From Nocardia aurea (lineage in GTDB: Bacteria; Actinomycetota; Actinomycetes; Mycobacteriales; Mycobacteriaceae), in the NCBI RefSeq assembly GCF_003123685.1, contig NZ_QCYJ01000116.1, forward strand, positions 62,001-126,000: a stretch of 64,000 nt of DNA, read 5' to 3'. Numbering within the stretch: the first letter of the stretch is position 1; each line of letters begins with the position of its first letter. Position numbers and translations under genes: made by a program. The notes beneath the pieces were generated by a model, which was not told where the DNA came from, did not search any database, and worked only from the letters and a program-made list of their open reading frames with translations. This document shows positions 52,711 to 62,416 of this stretch, piece after piece.

Positions 52711-53736
52711 TTGAGCGAGTTCGTGACAAAGCGGGACGAGTGGCGGTCGGTGGCATCGGCGACCGGCCCCGGTGATCGAAAAGTGACCGAGGACGCGGTG
52801 CGCGCGGCCTACCGGCAGGCAGGGCTCGCCGAGCCCGAGCGCATCGCCTGGGCGCGGTCGCCGTTGGAAGCGGTGCGGATGTTGCGGACCGACGGCGCGC
52901 TGGGGGAGACGGGCGCCTGCGTGCGCGAGGCCGTGCGCAACGGTCCGTGGGCGGCCGAGCGCGCGCGGTCGCACGCCGAACTCGGCCCGATCGGATTCGG
53001 TGAGCACTGGCAGGCGACCGGTGCGGATCTCTGGGAGTTGACCAGTACCGTCGTCGACCGCATCCGGACCGGCGTCATCGAGGAGGTGGCGTCGAAACCC
53101 AAGAAGCGGAACAAGATTCGACTGCTGCTGCTCGACGCCGCGCTGGGGCAGTTCGACGCCGCGTGGCTGTCCGCGTTCGGCACCGAATCCGGACAACCGC
53201 TGGCCCCGCTCGCCGCCATCGCCCGCGAGGCCGGTCTGTGGTGGCCCTACGAGAAGGTCGCGCTGATCAGCGAACGCCCGACCGAACTGCACCGCGACGA
53301 AGCCGGACGCCTGGACCGCGGAGACGGGCCCGCCCTCGCCTACGCCGACGGATTCGGGCTGTACGCGTGGCGCGGTATGCCGGTGCCCGCCGAATTCCTC
53401 GACGGATTGAGCGGTTTGACCGCCGAGAAGATCCGCCAGGAGGAGAACGCCGAGCTGCGCCGGGTGATGCTGGAGTACTACGGCTACGACCGCTACCTGG
53501 ACGAATCGGGCGCCAAGCCGATCCACAGGGACGAGACCGGCGTGCTGTGGCGTATCGAACTCGACGGTGACGAGGATGTCGCGATGGTCGAGGTCGTCAA
53601 CTCCACCCCCGAACCCGACGGCACCAATCGCACCTACTGGCTGCGGGTTCCGCCGGACACGGAAACCGCGCGCGAGGGCGTCGCCTGGACCTTCGGCGTC
53701 AGCGCGCAGGACTACGAACCGCTGAAGCAGACCTGA
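52711..53736 (+). CDS. DUF6745 domain protein
   Basis: Function unknown. The 341-residue protein has an N-terminal helical region rich in Arg/Ala and a C-terminal DUF6745-type part (GDGPALAYADGFGLYAWRGM, then LRRVMLEYYGYDRYLDESGA and VEVVNSTPEPDGTNRTYWLR). DUF6745 often accompanies repeat proteins. The start is probably TTG 52711 after GGGAAG; GTG 52723 is the alternative. It is convergent with the TerD-AIM24 gene and divergent from the STM4011-4015 unit. Confidence 0.75.
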   Translation: MSEFVTKRDEWRSVASATGPGDRKVTEDAVRAAYRQAGLAEPERIAWARSPLEAVRMLRTDGALGETGACVREAVRNGPWAAERARSHAELGPIGFGEHWQATGADLWELTSTVVDRIRTGVIEEVASKPKKRNKIRLLLLDAALGQFDAAWLSAFGTESGQPLAPLAAIAREAGLWWPYEKVALISERPTELHRDEAGRLDRGDGPALAYADGFGLYAWRGMPVPAEFLDGLSGLTAEKIRQEENAELRRVMLEYYGYDRYLDESGAKPIHRDETGVLWRIELDGDEDVAMVEVVNSTPEPDGTNRTYWLRVPPDTETAREGVAWTFGVSAQDYEPLKQT

Positions 53737-53754
53737 GCGGTTCGGGGCACGGTG

Positions 53755-55176
53755 TCAGCCGAGGACGCCGCCGAACAGGCCGCCGCTCTGACCCGCCTGC
53801 TGACCGCCGCCGGTGCCGCCGATGAGACCGCCCGGCGGCAGTTCGGACGGCTGAACGATCACGAATCCGCGACCGGAGAACGACAGCGTGATGCCCTCGC
53901 CGGTGCTGCGGCCCATGAGACGGCCGAGGCCGAAGGAGTCGTTGCGTTTGATCCCGGTCTGCAAACTCGACGACCAGGCCACGGCCGCCTGCGGATCGGC
54001 GTAGGTCGGCTGGTCGACATTGAGCACCACCGGGGTGCCGTGGGTGGTGATGGCGATCCGGCCGCGTCCGGTGAACACACAGTTGAAAAGACCCGCGTTA
54101 CTGGCGTATCCGGCCGCGCCCTGCACGCGCTTGACGTCGTAGCGCAGGCTCGAATCGAAGGCGAGGACGTTCGCGCCGTTGATGGTGAGCCCGTCGCTGC
54201 CGTCCAGATCGATGGTGTGCACGTCGGAGGCATTGCTGGCGACGAACAGGTCACCGCGTCCGGTGACCTTCATCAACGGCACGCCCTCGCCGGTGAGCCG
54301 CTGCTGGATCGCACGGCCGATACCGCCGGAGCCGAGCGCCTGGAAGTTGAGATCGCCCTGGTAGGCGACCATCGATCCGGCACGCGCCATGGTCTCGCCG
54401 TTGACGGCGACCTTGATCATCTTGCCGCCCTGCTTCTGGATGCCGACGCCGGTGGCCTCGGCGAAGCTCGGGTTGAACAGATCGCTCTGCATCGGCAGTG
54501 CTCCTTGCTGCGGTGCTGACATCGGGGGCGGCGCGGCGGGCGTCGGGTAGCCCGACGCCGGGGGGTAGGAACCGGCCGGAGGTGAATAAGGCGGTGCCGC
54601 TGGCGGATACGGTGGTTGCCTCGGTGGTTGTGAGTAGGCGGACTGCGGTGGCGCGGATGTGGGGGCGGGTGGTGCGGGTTCGGCATCGATATCCACGCCG
54701 AATGCTGTCGCGATACCGGCGAGCCCGTTGTCGTAGCCCTGCCCCACCGCGCGCACCTTCCACGCGCCCGCGCGACGATAGATCTCCACGCACACCACGG
54801 CGGTCTCGGTGCTCAGGCCCGTCATCGGGAAGGTCAGCGTGCCCGCGTCCGATCCGATGGTGGCGAGCAGGGAATTCGCGCCCGCGAAGGTGCGGGGACC
54901 GCTTCCGTCCAGACTCGCGGTGACCACGACGCGCTCCACATCGGCGGGCAGCGCGCTGGTCCGCACGTCGACGACATCCCCCGCGCCCTGCCCGTGCCGG
55001 TAGGTGACCCCGGGCCCGGTGGGTTGGTTGAAGAAGACGAAATCGGCGTCGGAGCGTACCTTCCCGTTCGACCCGAGCAGCAGCGCCGAGACATCGACGG
55101 GCGCCGAGCAGTTGACGGTGATCGTCAGCCGATCGGCGGGCGCGGGACGGTTCTCGCCCCGGGCCAGCGCGGTCAT
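53755..55176 (-). CDS. TerD-AIM24 fusion protein
   Basis: A 473-residue protein joining two domains. The N-terminal TerD-type domain (about 1-165) ends with VRAVGQGYDNGLAGIATAFG. A Pro/Tyr/Ser-rich linker runs from about 168 to 235. The C-terminal AIM24-like domain (about 240-455) contains MVAYQGDLNFQALGSGG and SFSGRGFVIVQPSELPPGG. A Gly-rich tail follows. TerD proteins bind calcium and respond to stress; AIM24 domains form beta-barrel trimers of unclear role. ATG 55176 has a weak ribosome binding site. Confidence 0.88.
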   Translation of the reverse strand: MTALARGENRPAPADRLTITVNCSAPVDVSALLLGSNGKVRSDADFVFFNQPTGPGVTYRHGQGAGDVVDVRTSALPADVERVVVTASLDGSGPRTFAGANSLLATIGSDAGTLTFPMTGLSTETAVVCVEIYRRAGAWKVRAVGQGYDNGLAGIATAFGVDIDAEPAPPAPTSAPPQSAYSQPPRQPPYPPAAPPYSPPAGSYPPASGYPTPAAPPPMSAPQQGALPMQSDLFNPSFAEATGVGIQKQGGKMIKVAVNGETMARAGSMVAYQGDLNFQALGSGGIGRAIQQRLTGEGVPLMKVTGRGDLFVASNASDVHTIDLDGSDGLTINGANVLAFDSSLRYDVKRVQGAAGYASNAGLFNCVFTGRGRIAITTHGTPVVLNVDQPTYADPQAAVAWSSSLQTGIKRNDSFGLGRLMGRSTGEGITLSFSGRGFVIVQPSELPPGGLIGGTGGGQQAGQSGGLFGGVLG

Positions 55177-55325
55177 CGCGCGGCCCGCTTCACGATAGGT
55201 CCGAATGACACGCGGCTCACGGCCTCAAGTGTGTCCCGACTTCGGCGCGCGCGCCACTGTTCCCAGTGGTTCGGCGCGTGTGGCACGGCGACCCGTCCGT
55301 CCGGGCGGTGGCGTCGGGCGACCCG

Positions 55326-57101
55326 TCACATCCGCTCCGGCGCGTCGATGCCGAGTAGTCCGAGTCCCTGTTCGAGGGTGCGCGCGGTGAGAGAGCACAG
55401 CGCGAGCCGGTTACCGCGCACCGCTTCCGGCGAGGTGAGGACCGGGCACCGGTCGTAGAAGGCGGTGAAGGCGCGGGCGAGGTCGTAGAGGTACCCGCAC
55501 AGCCGGTGCGGTTCGAGTGTCGCGCCGACCTCGGCCAGAACCGTGGCGTAGCCGTCCAGTTCGAGGGCGAGCGATCGTTCGGCGGGCTCCGGGCAGACGG
55601 TGGGATCGACCTCGTGCCGCTCGTTCGCCGCCTTGCGCAGGATGGAGCGGATGCGGGCATGGGCGTATTGCAGATAGACGGAGGTATTGCCGTTCAGCGC
55701 GACCATCCGCGCCGGGTCGAAGGTGTAGTCCTTGATCCGTGAGGTGGACAGGTCGGCGTATTTGACCGCGCCGATCCCGGCCTGTTCGGCGATCCGGCGC
55801 ACCGTCGTCGCGGGCAGTTCGGGATTCTTGCCCGTGACGATCGCCTCGGCGTGCGCGACCGCGTCGTCGAGCAGGTCGAGCAGCCGGACGGTGCCGCCCG
55901 CGCGGGTTTTGAACGGCCGTCCGTCGGGTCCGAGTACGGTGCCGTAGGCGATATGTTCGGCCTCGATATCGTCGGTGAGCCAGCCCGCCCGGCGCGCGGC
56001 CTCGAAGATCAGCCGGAAGTGCAGCGCCTGCCGCGAATCGGTCACGTAGAGCAACCGCCGCGCGCCGAGTTCGTCGATCCGTTGCCGCAGCGCGGCGAGA
56101 TCGGTGGTGTCGTAGCCGTATCCGCCGTCGCTCTTGCGGACCATGAGCGGTACCGGCCGATCGTCGGGGCCGCGGACCTCCTCGGACAGGATGACGAGCG
56201 CGCCCTCGCTGTCCACCGCGATACCGGCCGCGACCAGGGCTTCGACGGTGTCGGCGAGTACCGGGGCGTAACTGGATTCGCCGACCGAGTCCTGCGGGGT
56301 GAGCAGTACGCCGAGCCGTGCGTAGACCACGGCGAAGGCCCGTTCGGATTCGGCGACGATCTCCCGCCACCGCTCCCGCGTCCCGGCATCACCGGATTGC
56401 AGCGCGACGACCCGCGCGCGGGCGCGCTCGGCGAACGCGGCGTCGGCGTCGAATTCCGCCCGTGCCCGCTTGTAGAGGCCGTCCAACGCCGACACCGATT
56501 CGGTGTCGCCCGACACCTCGCCGTGGCGCCACCGCGCGTCGGGATGTTCGGTGAGGTACTGGATGAGCATCCCGAATTGGGTTCCCCAGTCCCCGAGGTG
56601 ATTGCGCCGGATCACCGTCGCCCCGAGGAAGTCGAGCACCCGGACCAGACAGTCGCCGATGATCGTGGTCCGCAGATGGCCGACGTGCATCTCCTTGGCG
56701 ATATTCGGCCCGGAATAGTCGACGACCGTGCGCCGCCGGTCTTCCGACGCGGCGACGCCGAGGCGCGGGTCGTCCAGTCGCGCGGTGATCTGGCCCCACA
56801 CCGCACGGTCGGTGACCGAGAGATTCAGGAAACCCGGTCCCGATGCCGTCGCACCCGACAACAGTTCTGTCGCCTCGAGTTCGGCCGCCAGCGCGGCGGC
56901 GATATCGGGTGAACTCAGCCCCGTCCGCCGGGTCAGCGCCATCGCGGCGCCGGACTGGAAATCGGCGTGCGCGGAACGTCGCACCATCGCGTCGGCGTCG
57001 GACACATCGGGCCGCAGACGGCCGATCGCGGTGGTGACGGCGCTGCTCACCCGGTCGTTGAGCGAGCGCACCCCGGACTGGTCCACCATTGACTGGTCCA
57101 C
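55326..57101 (-). CDS. argS: Arginyl-tRNA synthetase
   Basis: Charges tRNA-Arg. The 591-residue class I enzyme has an N-terminal Add-1 domain, the HIGH-box in GPNIAKEMHVGHLRTTIIGD (about 125-145), YGYDTTDLAALRQRIDELGA, and the KMSKS-equivalent GPDGRPFKTRAGG. A C-terminal DALR anticodon-binding domain completes it. The start is uncertain: GAGGAGGG precedes GTG codons at 57104 and 57101, and a repeated GTGGACCAGTC gives an ATG at 57089. It resembles the Streptomyces/E. coli form rather than, as I recall it, the mycobacterial one, so it may be a second synthetase. Confidence 0.9.
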   Translation of the reverse strand: MDQSMVDQSGVRSLNDRVSSAVTTAIGRLRPDVSDADAMVRRSAHADFQSGAAMALTRRTGLSSPDIAAALAAELEATELLSGATASGPGFLNLSVTDRAVWGQITARLDDPRLGVAASEDRRRTVVDYSGPNIAKEMHVGHLRTTIIGDCLVRVLDFLGATVIRRNHLGDWGTQFGMLIQYLTEHPDARWRHGEVSGDTESVSALDGLYKRARAEFDADAAFAERARARVVALQSGDAGTRERWREIVAESERAFAVVYARLGVLLTPQDSVGESSYAPVLADTVEALVAAGIAVDSEGALVILSEEVRGPDDRPVPLMVRKSDGGYGYDTTDLAALRQRIDELGARRLLYVTDSRQALHFRLIFEAARRAGWLTDDIEAEHIAYGTVLGPDGRPFKTRAGGTVRLLDLLDDAVAHAEAIVTGKNPELPATTVRRIAEQAGIGAVKYADLSTSRIKDYTFDPARMVALNGNTSVYLQYAHARIRSILRKAANERHEVDPTVCPEPAERSLALELDGYATVLAEVGATLEPHRLCGYLYDLARAFTAFYDRCPVLTSPEAVRGNRLALCSLTARTLEQGLGLLGIDAPERM

Positions 57102-57174
57102 CACTGGTCCCTCCTCGGTCGGAGCGGCCAGTATTCCAGTCGGGTGCGAGCCGGAGCCGGCGAATTCCGGTCCG

Positions 57175-58881
57175 TCAGACCGGGGTGATCGGCAGGCGCA
57201 GAGCGGCGGGGGCCGCCACCGGCACCACCGGATTCTTCGGGGCGACGGGCGCGACGCGGCGATAGGGCGCGCCGAGTGTCGGGCGCGGATCCTCCTCACC
57301 CTTGTTGGGCCACAGCGACATCGCGCGCTCGGACTGGGCGGTGATGGTGAGTGACGGATTGACGCCGAGATTGGCCGAGATGGTCGAACCGTCCACGACG
57401 TGCAGCCCCTCGTATCCGTAGAGCCGCTGATAGGGATCGACCACACCGGTGACCGGTGAATCGCCGATCGGGCAGCCGCCGATGAAATGCCCGGTGATCG
57501 GAATGTTCACCATCTCGGTCCAGCTGCCCTGCGGGATACCGTCGATCTTCTCCGCGACCCGGCGGGTGACCTCGTTGCCGACCGGGATCCAGGCGGGCGG
57601 CGGCGTGCCGTTGCCGTGCCTGGTGGTCATGCGCCTGCCGAAGAGGCCGCGTTTGTTGTAGGTGACGATCGAATTGTCGATGTTCTGCATGACGAGCAGG
57701 CCGATCATCCGCTCGGACCAGTGCGAGGGATTGTGCAATGTCGTCAGATCGCGTCGCTGCCGCCACAATTCGCGCGCGCCGAGCACCCAGCGCCGTTTGC
57801 CCTCCTGCCCGTCGACCAGCACGGTGGTGAGCAGTCCCATGAAATTGCTGCCCTTGCCGTAGCGGACCGGTTCGACGTGGGTGTGCGGGTCGGGATGGAT
57901 CGACGACGTGATCGCGACGCCCCTGGTGAAATCGGAATCCTTGCCGCGCGCCCGCGCCGCGAGTACGGCCTCGGAATTGGTGCGCGACAGTTCGCCGAGC
58001 CGATCGGAGATATTCGGCAGGTGCCCGCGATCCTTGAGATTGTGCAGCAGCTGCTGGGTGCCGAGCGCGGCGGCCGAGAACACCACCTGGTCGGCGGTGA
58101 AGGTGGTGCGCTGTTTGCGGATCCAGCGTCCGGTGCGGACGGTGTCGACGGCGTATCCGCCCTCCGGGCGCGGGCGCACGGTGACCGCGGTGGTCAGCGG
58201 ATGGACGGTGGCGCCCGCCTGTTCGGCCAGGTAGAGATAATTCTTCACCAGCGTGTTCTTGGCACCGTGACGGCAACCGGTCATACATTCCCCGCAGTGG
58301 GTGCAGGTGGAACGCTGTGGTCCGGCGCCGCCGAAATAGGGGTCGGCGACCGATTCGCCCGGCCGCGCGTCCTTGTCGGCGAACAGAACGCCGACCGGGG
58401 TGCGCCGGTAGGTGTCGGCGATACCCATATCCTTCGCGACCTCGAGCAGCACCCGATCCGACGGGGTGGTCGCCGGATTGGTCGTGACGCCGAGCATGCG
58501 GGTGGCCTGGTCGTAATGCGAGGCCAGTTCGTCACGCCAGTCGGTGATGTGGGCCCACTGCTTGTCCTGGTAGAAGGTCTCCGGCGGTTCGTAGAGGGTA
58601 TTGGCGTAGACAAGCGAGCCACCGCCGACGCCGGTGCCGCTCATGACGAAGGTGTCCTTGAGCAGGGTCAGCCGCTGGATGCCGAAACATCCGAGTCTGG
58701 GCGCCCAGAGATACTCGCGCAGGTGCCAGGAGTTCTTGGCGAATTCGTGGTCGGCGTAGCGACGGCCGGTTTCCAGCACGCCGACCCGGTAACCCTTCTC
58801 GGTGAGACGCAGCGCCGTGACGCTGCCGCCGAACCCGGAACCGATCACCAGCACGTCGTAGTGGTGGGACTTGCCGCTCAT
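57175..58881 (-). CDS. choD: GMC-type cholesterol oxidase ChoD
   Basis: FAD-dependent sterol oxidase-like enzyme of the glucose-methanol-choline family, orthologous in appearance to Rv3409c. The Rossmann motif DVLVIGSGFGGSVTALRL is at the N-terminus. A cysteine-rich CTHCGECMTGCRHGAKNTL lies near 220, suggesting a ferredoxin-like cluster. The end contains HVVDGSTISANLGVNPSLTI with the GMC active-site region. The product has 568 residues, ATG 58881 after AAAGGACGG. The physiological substrate of this group is debated. Confidence 0.92.
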   Translation of the reverse strand: MSGKSHHYDVLVIGSGFGGSVTALRLTEKGYRVGVLETGRRYADHEFAKNSWHLREYLWAPRLGCFGIQRLTLLKDTFVMSGTGVGGGSLVYANTLYEPPETFYQDKQWAHITDWRDELASHYDQATRMLGVTTNPATTPSDRVLLEVAKDMGIADTYRRTPVGVLFADKDARPGESVADPYFGGAGPQRSTCTHCGECMTGCRHGAKNTLVKNYLYLAEQAGATVHPLTTAVTVRPRPEGGYAVDTVRTGRWIRKQRTTFTADQVVFSAAALGTQQLLHNLKDRGHLPNISDRLGELSRTNSEAVLAARARGKDSDFTRGVAITSSIHPDPHTHVEPVRYGKGSNFMGLLTTVLVDGQEGKRRWVLGARELWRQRRDLTTLHNPSHWSERMIGLLVMQNIDNSIVTYNKRGLFGRRMTTRHGNGTPPPAWIPVGNEVTRRVAEKIDGIPQGSWTEMVNIPITGHFIGGCPIGDSPVTGVVDPYQRLYGYEGLHVVDGSTISANLGVNPSLTITAQSERAMSLWPNKGEEDPRPTLGAPYRRVAPVAPKNPVVPVAAPAALRLPITPV

Positions 58882-59054
58882 AACCGTCCTTTGCCGAAGT
58901 GTCGGGTGCCTACTGTTCCCGAGATCCGGTGACGCGCGGGAGAGATCCGGGGACATCCGATCCACATTTCCGGCCAGATCGGCGGCGGATCACCTACCCG
59001 GCACCAGGTAGAAATGCGGATGCCCGGCCGCGCGGGCGCTGTCACCATGGGGAG

Positions 59055-59909
59055 ATGGGGAGCGTTCTGATGACAGGTGACCTGCACGGCAATACCGGCC
59101 ACGCGCTGGCGCTGTTGCGCGTCGCGGCGCGCCAGGAATGCGATCGGCTCTTCGTGCTGGGGGATTTCGGGGCGTGGGAACACATCGCGGCGGGGCGTCG
59201 CTATTTCGACGTGGTGAACCGGGCCGCGCGCAAATGCCGCGTGCAGGTGTATTTCCTCGACGGCAATCACGACAAATCCTCGCTGCTGCACCGGATGTAC
59301 GGCGCCGAACCGGACGACGAGGGCTTCCTGGTGTGCCGCAAGAACATCCGCTACGCGCCGCGCGGATTGCGCTGGACCTGGGAAGGCACCCGTTTCGCCG
59401 CGTTCGGCGGCGCCTACTCCGTCGACAAGCAGTGGCGGCTCGCGCACGAGGCCTCGCAGGAGCGCACGGCCCGACGCCGCAGGCAGTTCGGCTCCGCGCG
59501 TCATCCGGTGACCGCGGAGACACTGTGGTTCCCGGAGGAGGAGATGACCGACGACGAATGCGATGCCCTGCTCGCGGACGACAGCCCGGTCGATGTCCTG
59601 CTCACCCACGACAAGCCGCGCGGCTCCGATCCGGACTGGAACCGCAAGAACCTGCCGGAATGCCTGCCCAATCAGGATCGGATCCAGCGCGTGGTGCGCA
59701 CGTTGCGCCCCGATCTGCTGCTGCACGGCCATCTGCACTACCGCTATACCGACAGCGTCGACCGCGGCGACGGCGCGACGACGCGGGTCGAAGGACTCGG
59801 CGCCGATCCCGAGGGATCGGCGTTACCCGACTACCGCAGCGCCGATTCCTGGCTGGTGCTGCCGCTGCCGTACGCGGCGGAGACGGCGGCTCACGACCTG
59901 GCGGTCTGA
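59055..59909 (+). CDS. Metallophosphoesterase
   Basis: Calcineurin-like phosphoesterase of unknown substrate, 284 residues. The metal motifs are TGDLHGN (about 7-13), VLGDFGAWEH (about 36), LDGNHDKSS (about 72), LLTHDKPRG (about 182) and LHGHLHYRYTD (about 220). ATG 59055 is chosen because it keeps the first beta strand (MGSVLMTGDLHG). ATG 59070 has the better-spaced GGGGAG but would remove that strand. It is divergent from choD. Confidence 0.85.
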   Translation: MGSVLMTGDLHGNTGHALALLRVAARQECDRLFVLGDFGAWEHIAAGRRYFDVVNRAARKCRVQVYFLDGNHDKSSLLHRMYGAEPDDEGFLVCRKNIRYAPRGLRWTWEGTRFAAFGGAYSVDKQWRLAHEASQERTARRRRQFGSARHPVTAETLWFPEEEMTDDECDALLADDSPVDVLLTHDKPRGSDPDWNRKNLPECLPNQDRIQRVVRTLRPDLLLHGHLHYRYTDSVDRGDGATTRVEGLGADPEGSALPDYRSADSWLVLPLPYAAETAAHDLAV

Positions 59910-60041
59910 TCCGGCGCCATCTCGGTTGTGCTGCCGCGCCTTGTTTCTCGCCGATCGGTTTGCGACGGCCGTGATGGGAAACCCGGCGCGTAGCAGCGTT
60001 CGGGCGTTCGGTCCGAACCGCACAGCCGAGGTCGTGACGCC

Positions 60042-60365
60042 ATGAGAACCGAAGAGACGTGGGAGATCCCCCCGCTCGACGACGCACCCGATATCGCGCG
60101 CCCGAGGGTGACGGGAACCGGTGCGGCACTCGCCGATCCCCGCCACTGGCCCGGAATCGGCGTAGCCGTCACCGGACTCGCCTTCGCGGTGCTGGCCGCG
60201 GTGTTCCTCACGGCGGGTTACCCGGGCCTGGCGATCGTCGGCGCCGTCATCGCGGGAGCGGCGTTGATCGGCGGGACGGTCCTGCTGGTCCTGGAGCGCC
60301 GACGCCGCACCGATCAGGGGGAGGCCGGGATCGTGCCCCGGCTCGGCCTCGGCGGGACTCAGTAG
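60042..60365 (+). CDS. Hypothetical two-helix membrane protein
   Basis: A 107-residue protein with a hydrophilic head (MRTEETWEIPPLDDAPDIAR) and two transmembrane helices (GIGVAVTGLAFAVLAAVFL and LAIVGAVIAGAALIGGTVLL). A basic tail LERRRRTDQ follows. No family recognised with confidence. ATG 60042 follows GAGGT. Its 3' end overlaps the convergent lipoprotein gene by seven bases. Confidence 0.7.
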   Translation: MRTEETWEIPPLDDAPDIARPRVTGTGAALADPRHWPGIGVAVTGLAFAVLAAVFLTAGYPGLAIVGAVIAGAALIGGTVLLVLERRRRTDQGEAGIVPRLGLGGTQ

Positions 60366-60892
60366 GCGCGGCAGGTATCGCGCGCGACGTTCTTGGTGGC
60401 GTTGAACTTGTCGATGGCCACGTTGAGCGTCGCGATGTCCACCCGCTGTTCCAGGGTGCCCGCCAGTGCGTTGGTGTCGTCTCGGTAGGCCCGCAACTTC
60501 TCGGCGACGTCGGGCAGTACCTCCCGTGTCACCGAGCGATCGACATTCTGCGCGTTGCCGCGCAACGCGGTGACCGCGCTGGTGGCCTTGGCGTCGGTGT
60601 CGGGTGCGCTGCTGTTGCTGGCGTCGATGTAGGCGTTGAAACTACTGACCGAACTCTCGTTCGCGGAGAAGAAGGTGTCGCAGGCCGCCTCGGTCGCCGT
60701 CTGCGCGGCGGCGGCCCGGGAGGAGGAAGCGGAGATGGAGGAGGCCGTCATATCGGATCGGTAGGCGGCCAGATCGGTCTGGTTCACCTCGGCGGTTCCG
60801 GTCACCAACGTGGAACACGCACCCAGGAAGAAGATGCCGATAACGGTGGCGGCAGCTGCGGCGGCAAGGCCCGCTCGTTCCAGTTGTCGCAT
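60359..60892 (-). CDS. Hypothetical lipoprotein
   Basis: Secreted, lipid-anchored protein of 177 residues. The signal peptide ends in lipobox FLGAC (Cys26). The mature part is helical and Ala/Ser/Asp-rich with two further cysteines (EAACDTFF and DTCRAY). No domain is recognised. ATG 60892 follows AGAGAGG. It lies downstream of the AMIN-like lipoprotein gene on the same strand. Confidence 0.75.
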   Translation of the reverse strand: MRQLERAGLAAAAAATVIGIFFLGACSTLVTGTAEVNQTDLAAYRSDMTASSISASSSRAAAAQTATEAACDTFFSANESSVSSFNAYIDASNSSAPDTDAKATSAVTALRGNAQNVDRSVTREVLPDVAEKLRAYRDDTNALAGTLEQRVDIATLNVAIDKFNATKNVARDTCRAY

Positions 60893-61115
60893 GTCGGTTT
60901 CGCCTCTCTCCCCTCGGGCGTCCGGTTCCGCGAGGGTTGCGTATCGTACCGGACCACTCGACGGTACTTGCTCCACCGGGTGCACGTCAGCCGTGCGTGC
61001 CCAGATCGAGACCATCGATTTTCCGGGGGCGGAGACCGATCAGGGCGGGGGTACCGCCCGTTTGTCGGAGAAGGACGAAAGCGACGATTCCGGCGTCGGC
61101 GCGCGCGGGGGCGGG

Positions 61116-61700
61116 CTATCGCGTGGCGATATCGATGACGAGCCGGGTCGGGTTGGCGAGTGTGCTGACCGAGAACCCGGGTCTGGCGGCGTTCACGCCG
61201 ATGAACGACTGCGTGGTGCCCTCGAAGACGACGGTCCGGTACACCCCGGCGATACCGGGAGTGCCGGGGGCGGTCGCCGGATCCGGGCCCTCGTAGGGGG
61301 TCACGCCACTGTCGAACGGATAGGCCGAACCGGTGATCTGTACTTCCAGTATCGATCGGCCCGCGACGTCGATCTGGTTTCCGCTCCCGTCCTGCACGGC
61401 GCGATCGGTGTATTGCACGATCCATCCCGGACTGCCGGTGCCGCCGAGGTCGTAGACGACGCGATCGAATCCCGGCTGCGAGCCGATGCGGATACCGGTC
61501 ACGGTGAGGCCGGCGCCGGAGGACGGTTCGCCGCGTTTGGGTTGCGCGTCGGCGGGTGCTGGCGCCGGTACGTCGGCGAAAGTGCCGGTCGTACCGGCGG
61601 TGCTGGACACATTCGACGGGGGGCGGGTGGTGTCGCCGTCGTCACAGCCCGTGAGCAGGGCCGCCGTCACCGCGATCGTCGACACAATCGTGTTACGCAT
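61116..61700 (-). CDS. AMIN-like domain lipoprotein
   Basis: A 194-residue lipoprotein with signal MRNTIVSTIAVTAALLTGC (Cys19), a Thr/Pro/Ala-rich linker and an AMIN-like beta domain. That domain (from about 65) reads VTGIRIGSQPGFDRVVYDLG and ends NPTRLVIDIATR. AMIN-type domains bind cell-wall polymers in other proteins, so a wall-associated role is plausible. It is followed by a second lipoprotein gene. Confidence 0.8.
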   Translation of the reverse strand: MRNTIVSTIAVTAALLTGCDDGDTTRPPSNVSSTAGTTGTFADVPAPAPADAQPKRGEPSSGAGLTVTGIRIGSQPGFDRVVYDLGGTGSPGWIVQYTDRAVQDGSGNQIDVAGRSILEVQITGSAYPFDSGVTPYEGPDPATAPGTPGIAGVYRTVVFEGTTQSFIGVNAARPGFSVSTLANPTRLVIDIATR

Positions 61701-62416
61701 GTGACTGATGTTACTGAGTGAATGCTGCGTGGCGGCGGAAACGGGCCGGACTGTGCCGCATGGATGTTCGCGCGCGGACTTCCGGCGGGATGTGGGCCGT
61801 GGACGACGACGCGAAAACCACTGCGGAAAAAGTTAGCTGAAATGATGCTGTATACCGGTATTCCCGCGTTTCCGGTGCCGGGAAGCGGTTGCGCCCGAGG
61901 CTGAGAACCCGTGTGGGGCGGGGGTGGAACGCGATCGGGTGCCGGGTCTCGCGCCGGATCGTCCGTCGCGAATTCGGTCCGTGCTCGCCGGGGTCGGTAA
62001 TCCGTCTGCCGGTCAGTGCCTTTCGTGTGTCGAGGCCGCCGACCGCCTCGGTCGGAGCCCCGTCCTTGCAGCGGTACGCACACTCGTAAGGACAGCTGAT
62101 TAGTCGGTGTGACCAGTACGTACGCGTACCGGACCCGGACTCGGGAGCCGAACGTGCCCGTGGCGCAGGTCGAGTCGCGGTCGATGAACGACCCGCGCGG
62201 TCGAGGTCGGAATGGATTCGGGCATTTCGGGACTCGCGGAGGCGATGTCGAGCCGGATCGCCACGCCGGACGTGGGCCGTGAAGTCGCGGCATGTCGGCA
62301 CGAAATACACTGTGCTGGTGGAATTCACGGTCATCGTCTCGAATCGTGGGATGCGGGGGAGAAGAAATATCGGCCCAAACGCGACTATTCGGCAACGATC
62401 TAGCACACTTGACGGT
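61701..62416. other. Intergenic region of about 700 bases
   Basis: No credible gene. Two overlapping minus-strand frames are open across it but read as basic, repeat-free noise. Structures present: hairpin CCGACCG-CCT-CGGTCGG (62039-62055) and nested palindromes around GTACGTACGCGTAC (62117-62130). It should contain promoters for the AMIN-like gene (left) and the methyltransferase (right). Confidence 0.45.

Noticed and set aside
61667..62406. Two overlapping minus-strand frames of about 230-240 codons
   Set aside because: Both are open simultaneously in different frames, rich in Arg/Pro, with no homology and no ribosome binding site; typical of non-coding high-GC DNA.
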